Shown here: positions 23,190 to 34,600 of the stretch, one piece after another
Layout: every line of letters starts with the position of its first letter
Numbering within the stretch: the stretch's first letter is position 1
NCBI GenBank assembly: GCA_946902985.2
Contig: OX336389.2
Span: forward strand, 1,078,041,788 to 1,078,105,787
DNA length: 64,000 bases
Direction of reading: 5' to 3'
Source of the DNA: Meconema thalassinum
Lineage: Eukaryota; Arthropoda; Insecta; Orthoptera; Tettigoniidae
Program-made: the position numbers and the translations under genes
The notes under the pieces: model-generated
What the model was told of the DNA's origin: nothing
Database searches by the model: none
Seen by the model: the letters and a program-made list of their open reading frames with translations, nothing else

Positions 23190-23302
23190 TATGTGTAGGG
23201 AATAACACGCATTACAATTCGGGTACAATCACATCGACCGACTGAAGAGCAATTACATTTTATTTACTAAGTCAACAATGAAAAATTGTTTCCAACACGA
23301 TA
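23190..23302 (+). mobile_element. Foldback retroposon-like element, copy G (5'-truncated)
   Basis: Right arm (cattacaattcgggtacaatc, then gaccgactgaagag) plus the family tail (tttactaagtcaacaatgaa, then ttgtttccaacacgat). It runs straight into an (AAT)n microsatellite at 23303-23346, like a retroposon 3' tail. Confidence 0.7.

Positions 23303-23346
<44 letters not shown>
23303..23346. repeat. (AAT)n microsatellite
   Basis: Uninterrupted aat/taa units at the 3' end of foldback copy G. Confidence 0.95.
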
Positions 23347-23605
23347 GTTACTTGGCTTATAGATAGAAAAAAGAAGAAATAGCTAATACAAGATCTCACA
23401 ATAAAACGACAATTAATTCCTATTTTAATAAAATCTATGTTATTTTAAGTACGGCAGTTAAAGCAAAAGAAACATTAACGCTCCATGACATGGAACATAA
23501 AATGAAACAAAATGTTGTGAGTTTGTACTTCCTTAAACCTGCACAGAAAATTAATTAAGCAAGAAAATAAAATTAAAAACACTACAAAGAGTATTGAAAA
23601 TGAAA

Positions 23606-23938
23606 ATCCACAGCCTGCTTCCAGTCTCCGACCGGGTCAGGAATGGAATGAATGAAGCCCCCATCTAGCGGCGAGGATATGAACTGTGCCGGCTGCCGAG
23701 GGCTGACGCACTCCTCTGGGGCAATGATTAAATGAATGACAGATGAAATGAAATGATAGTGGAGAGTGTTGCTGGAATGAAATTTTGACAGGGAAAACCG
23801 GAGTACCCGGAGAAAAACCTGTCGGCCTCCGTTTTGTCCAGCACAGATGTCACATGGAGTGATCGGGATTTGAACCACGGACCCAGCGGTGAGAGGCCGG
23901 CGTGCTGCCGCCTAAGCCACGGAGGCGTACACAAAGAT
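23606..23938 (-). mobile_element. tRNA-derived SINE, family 'gamma'
   Basis: On the minus strand the head reads cctccgtggcttaggcggca and ggttcaaatcccgatc (A and B boxes), followed by a body with gttttctccgggtactccgg. Confidence 0.75.
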
Positions 23939-24392
23939 TATTAAATTTGTTTAATAACACGTGTTACTCTAAGTGTGTGTGTAAACGCATTCGGGTCGAT
24001 GACTGGGCTAGGTGCCCCTAACTACTTAAAATGGGGTACCTAAGTGTTAAACTCTCAGTACGGGTGCTTTCGAACCTCGGATATCCGTAGGGTTTTCTAT
24101 CCAGTCCAGCTGTGGAACATTCCTAGGCCACTCAGATACGTTGTTGGCTTTACTATTATCTGCTGTGATACAATCAATGGCTGAAACAGAATTGTAGTTA
24201 AATAGCGCCAGAAATTACCACTGTTTTTTCTAAGTTCCATTTTTCTAGAAATTCTGGGAGCATTTCAGAGGGGTAGCTGCTCAACCAGGCTCCCTCTGCA
24301 TACACCCCTGATACTCATATGATTGGTTGTGCTTCAAATCTTCACTGATACATGGGTGATTATTGGGGAGTAATAGACAATCATAAATGATT
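23939..24392. other. Unassigned intron sequence
   Basis: Nothing recognised. Confidence 0.4.
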
Positions 24393-25127
24393 TTATGTTC
24401 GACGATGTCGAAATGTAAATATTATACGTCAGAAAACTGTATCATAATGATGGCAATTATATTACTGTTTTTCATTATGAGGCAGTTTCTCCAGCCAATC
24501 AGAGCTCATTCATTGACCAACTAGGCAAGGATACCTTCGCGCATGCGCTCAAAATCCAACATGTCGGACATGAATTACATGATTTGAAAGTTCAAATTGG
24601 ATATCGGATCAACCATTGTAGTTACAATCCCAAACACAAAGACAAAATCAGCACGAACCTTCACGGTAACAAGAAAATACTATGGCATATGCAAGAAATT
24701 TATGAATCTACGTCCAGAAGTTAGCAACACAGCATCCTTCTATATAAATTACTGACATGGAAAGTGCACCGTACCATAATTATGTTCGCGTAAATAAACT
24801 GGCGAATATGAGACAAGAAATAGCACTGTACCTTAATATCCCCCAACTCCAATTTATACACAGCGCATTGCTTTCAAACGACTTCGGTGACAATATTAGT
24901 GAGTGCTAGTCTTGATCGGCACTAGACATCATGCAGGCTGGAAACAATAGCATTGCCAAGCAAAGTAAATGGTCTCTGCTTCCGAAGGTCTTTGACCTAC
25001 GCATGCGCTCTGTTCAGTCAGCAAAAACAGCGCGCTCTGTTCACTAACTGAAGTGAATGAATCCCACAGATATTTATCAATATTTATGTTAAAACATATA
25101 ATAAAGTTATAATTATCGTCGAACATA
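24393..25127. mobile_element. Candidate MITE with 14-bp inverted termini
   Basis: TTATGTTCGACGAT near 24393 is mirrored by ATCGTCGAACATAA near 25114-25127. No clear target duplication and no coding frame. Next to it, 25138-25251 is another inverted repeat (arms around cctataatggtaattaag) with aaactcgctacgctcg at its centre. Confidence 0.45.
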
Positions 25128-25514
25128 AACAGTCGTATGCAACTCGCCTATAATGGTAATTAAGATATTCGTATGGAAATTATAAAACTCGCTACGCTCG
25201 TTTTTTAAACATACTCGTGTCTTAATTATTGCCATTATAGGCTCGTTGCATAATGTACTAGTATGGAATTTGTCTGTTCACTTACGCGTTATGGTGAATC
25301 TAGGGATGGAGTAAGTGCTCCGGGACTTTAAATAAATTACCTCTTTCATGACTCAGTCCACTCGACTACACTGATCGACAAAATGATAAGACTACTATTC
25401 ATTGTTGTCTAGGAACTACTACTAAAATATATTTTGATACTGATCACCTAGATATTACTTCCATAAAAACTCATATATCAATTAATCAACTAACTCTCTA
25501 CTTTCAGTAGCAAG

Positions 25515-25664
25515 ATGGTGGCGTTGTATATGTTGGTAGTTCTTCTCGCTACGGCAATGGGGGCTGAGAAGGCCCGCTTCGACAACTACCGAGTGATCCG
25601 TGTCGTTCCTGAGACCATGTTCCAACTAGATCTTCTGCGGCAGCTCGAGGAGACAAACCAGGAT
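25515..25664 (+). CDS. Carboxypeptidase coding exon 1: signal peptide and start of propeptide
   Basis: It encodes residues 1-50. Met1 is followed by a hydrophobic stretch ([15 protein letters not shown]) that fits a secretory signal cleaved near Ala17. The propeptide then begins with [12 protein letters not shown], a typical M14A pro-domain start. The donor is GAT then gtaact, phase 0. Reading past the donor gives an unrelated 28-residue extension and then a stop. Confidence 0.93.
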
Positions 25665-28600
25665 GTAACTTATGTATTCTTATTATTTTATTCTTATTTT
25701 AGTTCCTTAGCTCTGGGAACATTATATTTATTTGATCGAATTTGTGATTAAATCTCCACCAATGGAACTATAGTTATATGTACAGACGATCACAGACCAA
25801 AACATGTGGCTACGCATCCCAATACCCAATATTGTTCTTTCCACTTTGTGCCATGACAAATCATTCCTTTCGCCACCATGTAATGATTTGTTGTATGTGA
25901 AGCAGTTATCTTCGATTCGTTAAATCATCGTCACCCAACAAAGTCTACGACAACTGGTTTCTCCCTCCTCGGTCCGTCTCTGATAATCTCTCACAATACC
26001 TACCGGGTATCCCACGAGTCTTCGGAGTTGCTCGTAAAGGCATCCGACCATGACGATTGGCCTTAATTAAAGTAACGCTGGGCGTTGGTCCGCTCCTCTC
26101 TTCTGTCCCAAAATACCGATTTTTTGCACGTAATGTACTATCCGATATATTCCTGATTGCGACGCTCATCGTTGTTATAAGACGATTGATGGCATTCCTT
26201 TCATCTAGGGATGACCGTAATTACAGATTAATTCGCACAGAACTAGTTGTATTGCAGATATCCTTCCACAACCAAACACGTAACGGTGAAGTGCCACACA
26301 GATCGAATGACTGGTAAAGAGAACTTTACCCTATGAAGCAGATGAAGTGTCATTGTCTCAAGGAAACTAATTTCATCTTCGCCAATCTGATCTTATGATT
26401 ATATTTAAATAAAGAGAAGTCACAGTACAGAACTGATTCATTAACAAAGCCAGGGAGCAATAAATATGCAAGAAATCATTTCTTTCCTCAGAGCAGCATA
26501 TTTCTCTTTATTTGGTCCAGTCTAGTTCCTTCGGGGCCTATTGCCATTCTTGTTGAATATGCCTACAGTAAAATTGCGTTTGTTGACTCAGGCTGGAGCA
26601 AAATATGTTTTTTCTGCTATGTTTCAGTCTCCTTCACGGCTGTGATCATGGGTGCCACTGAGGTATGGGTATTGTCGCGTAATTGTATTCATGGAACAAT
26701 ATTGGTAACTGTGGGTGTTGTGAAAAGTGCTACTCATGTATGTTCAGTGCTGCCAAAATGGTTCAGTGAGGACAGCAGTGGCAAATTATATCACTCTTCA
26801 CCTTGCCTAGTTCTAGAACTGCTTTGGTTTACGTTTACCCTCATGATCTATGGCGGTATTTTCTGAGAATCCGGCCAGCCTTCGGGTTAACAGAGTTCAC
26901 TAAAATGTATGGAAATATTCGTTGCAGTTGAGCTTCTGGAGCGGGGCTAGCAGGCTGAATTCTTCTGTTGACATTATGGTGCCTCCCCACAAATTGCCTG
27001 AGTTTGAGGATATCTTGGAGACCCTCAACCTTAAGAACGAAGTATACGTACAGGACGTTCAGAGGTAAGGTTCAAGGTTGTTTTTGCACTATGTGTTGAT
27101 TTCTACCATCTAATATACTTTTTCGCAGCACAGAAGCGCTTAAGAATTCATAAATTGGGTGGGCATAGGGTAGGCGAATCCTTCACTCGGGTGGACAAAT
27201 GTATATGGATCTCAAACAAGTATTGCATGTTGTGCATACATAGTGTAATAAACGTACGAGCTAGGAACCTCATGGGCATAAGTAGGCCTACTGTGCGTAA
27301 AATGTCTGTATAGGGCTGAGTGGGTGGTCGCCCTCCTCGTCCACCTGTAGCCCGACTCCTAATGGTAATCTTTGATACGACCATGGTTGAAAGTGAATCC
27401 CCACCATTAAGAATGACAACATCTGCATACTGATCGAACTGATGAGAAAACTCAGCACAGTTTCGGAACTTCAACAATTAGTTATCTTCTTCTAGTGGAT
27501 ATAATACAGTAGTACATTCCCTGGCTATGTGAGCGTTTTGTACTCTCTGTGTTCCTAACACATCGTGTCCTTATAGCAAATGTTCTGAGGCAGGAACTTC
27601 GTCTTCGCTCCTAAAAGAAGTGATGTATCACTCTATCTGTACGCTGTGCCCCTATATTAAAACCACCCTCGACGCCAGAACTCATGCATGGATTAACATT
27701 CCAGAGTTAAGGAATGTCTTGCAACATCTCACCATGGATGGTTCTCTAAGAAGAAGTCATTGATTTTTGTGATATTTATAGGCTACCTAAACTAACAAAA
27801 TTTGTTATCAGGAATTGCCTAAAGTATCAATATTTGGGCAGCTATAACTGGAGATCATCACATAGGCCAGTGTATGGTGCCCAATCAGACCATGTGTTTT
27901 CTTCTGCTGATATATTAAGACAAGGCACAGCTTGCTTTTGTTTGGCGACCAGGGGGAGACATTAAATACGATTGAGATTTAGCAAATTTCCAGAAGACGC
28001 CTCGCAATCTGTTCGTTGAAACCAATCATAAAAGGGCTTAAGTGGAACAAAGCAGTACTAAATGAACTTCAACCTCGGAGTCTCAGTTCATAAAGGTGAG
28101 GCATTTAACGATTTGGATATTCTATTTGGCAAGTGTTTATCTCATGGTCGCGTTGTTGAGGATATCGAATTCTCACCTTATCTGTCGTAGACCTTGTCAG
28201 GAATGTCGGACAGTCCAGAAGATGACCAATAGCTATCAGGCGCCGGTTATAAATGCCTGCATCAGTTGCACATGCAGATTCTTAATAAACATTTAACTTG
28301 AGTCATTAAGTGAAATGTTTTGAGGCACATGCACCCTCCCCATTACTACTAGACTTTTGTAAAGGACTTTCTTTTAGGCTTGAACTGTACAGGAACTGAC
28401 TGCTTTTGGATTCTATTATATCTGCCGAGTTTAAGGTCTCGTAATAACAGTTCGGTATAGAGAACTGATTGCGTTCGTCTTCAGCACACTGATCCTCAAT
28501 GACTTTAAAATATTCAATACAGAAAAGGCTATAATTATTTATGGAGCTCCAATTATTCTTTTTTATAATATCAGAAGGACTAAAGAAGAACATTTATCTG

Positions 28601-31600
28601 CAGGTGATCCACATCCCCATAGTTACTCGTATGCTGTACAGAGCGTTAACATAGTCTGGAGATATAACCTGTAGTTTCTGGTAAAACGGGTCTTGAGTGT
28701 AAAACATGTAACCTAGTCTAAATTGAGTTTAAAGCAAAAAACAAACAAAAATCATTTTCAGCAGAAATGGACTCTCAAAAACAAAACACTCAAAGATGTC
28801 GTATATTGGTCCTGCTGTATATCCAACGTAGGGTGCAGGTCACTCTCTACAAACTAAATAAAGCATCAGCCTTTATAGGTCAAACACATTCTGAGATATT
28901 TCCTCCTTAATTAAATGTTGCATAAAATATTCACAATTGCAGCATTGTAATATAATATTTGAAAATAACTATAAAGCACAAATTATTGGACGTTTTCAAT
29001 AAAATTAACCCCAAATTAAGAAAAATGGTCCATATATTTACAAAATTTGAGAACATGAAAATGTCAACATTTGTCAGTTCGGATGCGTACGGATCTCATT
29101 AAAGAAGACGCTTCAGGCATAGTAAATGATCCCGGCTATTTGAAATCAAACCGCGACAACAGCGATACGCTTGTGATTGTATCTCATGTTTTGATGCTCG
29201 TTGTGGTAATGCACAGGTGCACGGTGAGTACGACAGAAGGGTAAACTTTCCCTGTAGAGAAAGATCTAATTAATTTAGAAAGCATATCTCAAAGGTAGGA
29301 TAATGCTAGTAACAACGCTTCTGTAACAATGAGTGATGCAAAATCAGTCTATTCACGTAAAAACAATGACACTTTGCGCCCTTATTGAAATAACCTTGCT
29401 AATATATTGCCCCCAGAAAGCCAGAGAATTTCATAATGAAGCAAACGTTATGTGCATTCACTGCCCAGTTTACTGCACAATACGGAAAATAATCTGTTAT
29501 TTAACGATCGAGCCTTAATAATAATAATAATAATATTAATAATAATAATAATAATAACCAGCTTTACAGCGCTATTGAGCACTGTTTTAAAGTCTGGTGG
29601 CATTCTTTATCAGACCAAGGCTTCCCTCCATACATTCAATTTATAGTGACCTTAGATGTTGTTGATTCTTTTAGGGGCTTTGTGACACGTGCTAATTAAG
29701 CCCCGTGTACTTGGGTGTGTATAGAATTTATATGATAACTTGTGTTATCGTGATGGCATTTGTTATTGAGACCAGGATTGGGAAGAAGGCTGCCGTGGCC
29801 TTAGGTTAGGTACAATCCCGGCATTTTCCTGGAGTAGAAGTGGGGAAACCATGGAAAACCACTTTCATAATGGCTGAGGTAGGAATCGAACCCATCTTTC
29901 CTCAGTTCTACCTCACGAGGCTGAGTGAACCCCGTTAGAGACCTCAGACCAGAATTAGTTTTCTTGCCAGAGCCAGGAATCGAACACCAACCTCTGGGGT
30001 GACAGCCTAGAATGCTAACCGCAACGCAACGAGGCGGAGTGTAATTTGAAAGAGGAATGAAATCATTGTATGCTATTATTTTGTTGCCAAATATAAATTT
30101 CACCATATCTTTTATTGCTGGAAGAAGTAATTCTCCCCCGATAGAATGAAATTTCTCTGTTTTGGGTATGTACAAACTTAAGTGGTGGGATGCTTCCAGT
30201 GCCTTGTTATTAATCGAACCCCTGACCGAAATCTCATCCTTCCCATAATTTAGTGATTTTGTGTGTTGCTGGGAAAATTTCATTGATTTGTCATATCATA
30301 TTAATTTGTTTCTAAACATCGTCGGAGTTTCACAGGTTTCATGCAGTTGTTCTACACTTCGTAATACAAAACACACTGTGGTTTCTGTTCACACCAAGAA
30401 AATCTTGATTTCAAATGTGAACTGTCATAATTTGTATTGAATTATTTCTTTGAACTGTTTGCTTCAATTTAAAATAAGTTATACACATCAAAAAAGGTTT
30501 TGCATATACTGTACCTACCACATCGAGCGGCAGTGGTACAAAACTTCCTCTAGGAGTCCGCCATTGCATGAATGGAATGACCTGCGATGTCGCCGGACAT
30601 GAACTGTATCGAACATGTCTGGGATCAGTGGCGACTGCTGGTCTCCGTACCTGGTATATCGCAAGTGCACCCTTCCTCTTTACTCACCCCTTGCAACCAA
30701 TATGAATATGTTGTAGTGATAGAAGCCATTTCTCAGTGTTGCCTAATTCTAATAAAGGAAGCTTTTCAGTCGGTCAACACGAATTGTGCCCATTACATTA
30801 CAAAATTATTGCTTCGTTTCTCCTTAATTTTCACTTTCTGAGGGAATCCAATTAAATTAAATTCCTTTGTTAGCACGTCCTCAATGACGCATCCACAATC
30901 CACCTCTGGTGCTTCACTCACACTACACATTTTTATATTAATCCACTGTTGACTAAATCACTTCAAGACAGACTTAAAACTAACATACAATAACACTGTC
31001 TCGTAAATAACTGAAGTGGTTGAGCGCTGGCCAGCCTTCGCTGATCAACAAATTTCCCTTGAAACAGCCAATCAGCATTAGGCATAGTTCAACCGCGTGG
31101 TCCTAGCGCGATACTTTGTGCTGAAATTTGCCGGGCTTGTGTGTTTTGCCCTTCCCCTCGTGCCTCTGACGAGCCGCCGAGTGCCACCCGAGACCCTTGC
31201 GGTATACTCAAGTACAGTCACTCATAACTAAAACTGTACACCACAAACAAAAATAAGTATGGTACGCAGCTATGACCGCCAACTTTCGTGACAACAATCT
31301 GCAGAAAATATATGACAAGCACGATTTTCATGACTTCACTATTAACATCAAGTCTAAAAAGTGACAAGAAAATATCTTTAGATTTTTAAAATCTCAGGGG
31401 TACACCGCCGGCATATGCGATGTATGGGAGAATTCGCCACTGTCTGGGATATGCTGAAGCGTACTATTGCTCAGCGTTCAGGCCCTCTCATAACCCGCCA
31501 AGAGATCATGGAGGCCGCCGTCGAAGAGTGAGATCGCCTGCCTCAAGAGGACCTGGACAACTTGATCTGTGGGTTGCCACGGCGAGTAAGGGCCCTGCTG

Positions 31601-34600
31601 GACGCCCGTGGTGGCCATGTTCCTTATTGATACGTCACAGGATGGCAAGATTACAACACATATCAGTTCCTGTTTAACTGGCCAAATGTCTTCCTGTTGT
31701 AATTTTCTTTTCACACATGAATAAGTCTGCAGGCTATTTGTCACAATGCCGTTTCTTATGTAATAACCTCGCCCTCAATCCCACATTCGCTCTGCATCAT
31801 GACAAAGAAGTGTTATGCAAAACTTTTTTTGATGTGTATAGTAGATCGAAATTTAATGTTTTTCAGTCGGTCAGCACGATTGTATCCAATTGTAATGGGT
31901 GGTTCCCTAATCCTCAAAGAATTACATGAGATTTAAAAAATTAACTTGGATGACCAGTTTCGATCTCATGTAAATCTCATGTAAATTTTTCATGATTAGG
32001 GAACCACCCGTTACAATTGGGTACAATTGTGTTGACCTACTGAAGAACATTAAATTTCGATGACTAAGGCAACACTGAAAAATGGCTTCCAACATGATAA
32101 TTAAATAGTAGACCTCTCACATTTATCTCGCCGTTACAACACACGTTTCACATTTAGAACTATCATCGCCTGCATCACTTTGCTCTTCTTTTCAGAGTCT
32201 CTGATCTAAGCCTATGTCCCAGTATTAAAAGGGTTTTCGCAAATATAATACTAGAACTGAAGTTAACTCGCGACACACTTTGTCCAGCTTCAACTTAGCA
32301 CTTCTGGAGATGTTCTGAGCTGTGATTGAGGAAGCAAAGCAACCTGTTTGTTGAAACACATGTTGATCTGAAACAGCAAGGAAAAGCGGGGACAATAAAT
32401 TCATATTGTATTATTGTGAACCGGTCTGTTACCAACCCTACCAATTGTTATTGGCACGTACCACAGTCCCTTAAGATATACACCTACAACAAGACCCTCA
32501 TAAAACGGTCATTAAATCCTTAAAGGAACGTCACTCACTTTGATGTCGACTGGAAACGTACTGAGTGAATAAACTTTGTTGTTGCTAATTCATTTTAGGG
32601 GCTTGGGACATACTGGTCATCAGTCACGTGAAGTTGGGTGCGTGTTTAACTTGTCTGGTAATCGATATTTATGTAAAGTTTTGAAGCCATTCTTTCAGTG
32701 TTACCTATACAAACTTTCAGTTGTAACTTTTCAGTCGGTCAACACGAATGTGACCAATGACTGGGCGAGGTATAATGTATATAATATGTAAATAACACTC
32801 CGGGAAAATATTACATGTATCAGTTTATGATCACTATTGCCCCATTATAATAGTGATCATAACTATTACATGTAATTTTTCCAGGAGTGTTATTTACATA
32901 TTATATACCGTAGACTACATTGTACCCACCCAGTCATTGGGCAAATTCGTGTTCACCGACTGCAAAGTTACAAATAATCGGTATTTATGTATGTGTAACT
33001 GTGATAGGGACACAGATGCGGTAGGTATGGTACTATCCCGGCATTTGCCTGGAGGGAGTGCGGAAAGAACGGGGATAAACCACACTCAGCATAGCCACTG
33101 TCAGTGCCGGGATTCAAACCTGCGATCTCCAGACTTGCAGCAGCTGTCCTCGCGGCCGTGGTACACAATTTAACGCGCACGGCTACGCCATGGAACGAGT
33201 GAATAGACTATTAAAAAGGCCCGTTCTTACAATCTCCGGTTAAGTCTTTACTGGCACTTTTACGGCAAGTTTACTGGAACTTGATTCTTACAATACCCGG
33301 TTAGCGACAAACTGACAATAAAATAAGCATTAACCAGCAGCGAATTTTACCGGAGGATTCTTCTCCCGTAAACTGCTTTACTGCCAGATTTTCTATTATA
33401 ATCTCAACGCCAGATGATTACATACGTCATCAATATGCCTAGAATTATCCGTAATTTCATGGGTTACGTAAATGCTGATACTGTTCAAAGAAGGAGACGA
33501 AAAGTATATAAGAATCGAAGTGATTATTACGAGGAGTTAGACGATTAAGACGTATTTAGACGATTCCGTTTGGCGAAGCTTTTCCTCTTGAGGCCTTTAT
33601 TTGTCTCATTTGGAGATAATTGTCCTTCCATATCTAATATTTCTCTTTATAATCGTAACGTAACAAACAGATTGCGCCAAGAACACAGATCAAGATATAT
33701 AAAATATACGAGGCACGTCCAGAAAGTAAGCTCCGTTTGGTAATAAAATTAAATTGTGTACAGATACAGAAAAAATATTTATTGCACAACATTCTACACC
33801 TCTTAAACTACTTTTCCACGTAACTGCCGAACTTTTGCAGGCATTTGTCATAGCGTGGCACAAGTTTTTGGATACCTTCTTCATAGAAGTTTGCCGCCGA
33901 CCCGTAAACGAGAGTGAAGACACCCCTTAAGATATCCTACTGATTGGCCACTACTGTTAGGCAAATTGCGTGCTTACCAGGAGAACTGCGTATGTTTAGG
34001 AGTTCTCCTGACCACATACGCAATTTGCCTAACAGTGATGGCCAATTAGTAGGATATCTTAAGGGGTGTCTTCACTCTCGTTTATGGGTCGGCGGCAAAC
34101 TTCTATGAAGAAGGTATCCAAAAACTTGTGCCACGCTATGACAAATGCCTGCAAAAGTTCGGCAGTTACGTGGAAAAGTAGTTTAAGAGGTGTAGAATGT
34201 TGTGCAATAAATATTTTTTCTGTATCTGTACACAATTTAATTTTATTACCAAACGGAGCTTACTTTCTGGACGTGCCTCGTATATTTATTATTTACTCCC
34301 CGACGCAGATCCACTCATGCCAACTATTGAGCGGTATCAAGAAATCTGCAAATCGAACCAGAAATATGTACCAACTGTTGAAAATTATGCGCAGATCTGT
34401 TAACCTACCGTAAACATTAACCGGAACATGGTAAGAAAGACCGGATGTTTACCGGGACTTTACTCCACCCGTAAAGCCAACTGTCAGTTATAGTTTACTG
34501 TCACTTTACTGGAGATTGTAAGACCGGGCCTAGAGTAACAATACAGTCATATCAGCATATTCTGAAAATACCAGATTTTTGTCTGGTCGTTGAGAAATTC

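Larger units (their letters stand above)
33218..34530 (+). mobile_element. Harbinger-like DNA transposon relic
   Basis: Ends ggcccgttcttacaatctcc and ggagattgtaagaccgggcc are inverted. The interior is rich in related motifs (tttactggaac, taccggaggatt). It carries a decayed transposase start (33435-33704) and is interrupted by a mariner palindrome (33707-34282). The target duplication is unclear. Confidence 0.6.

Noticed and set aside
28306..28593. 95-residue minus-strand open frame in intron 3
   Set aside because: No recognisable motif and no supporting splice or promoter signals.
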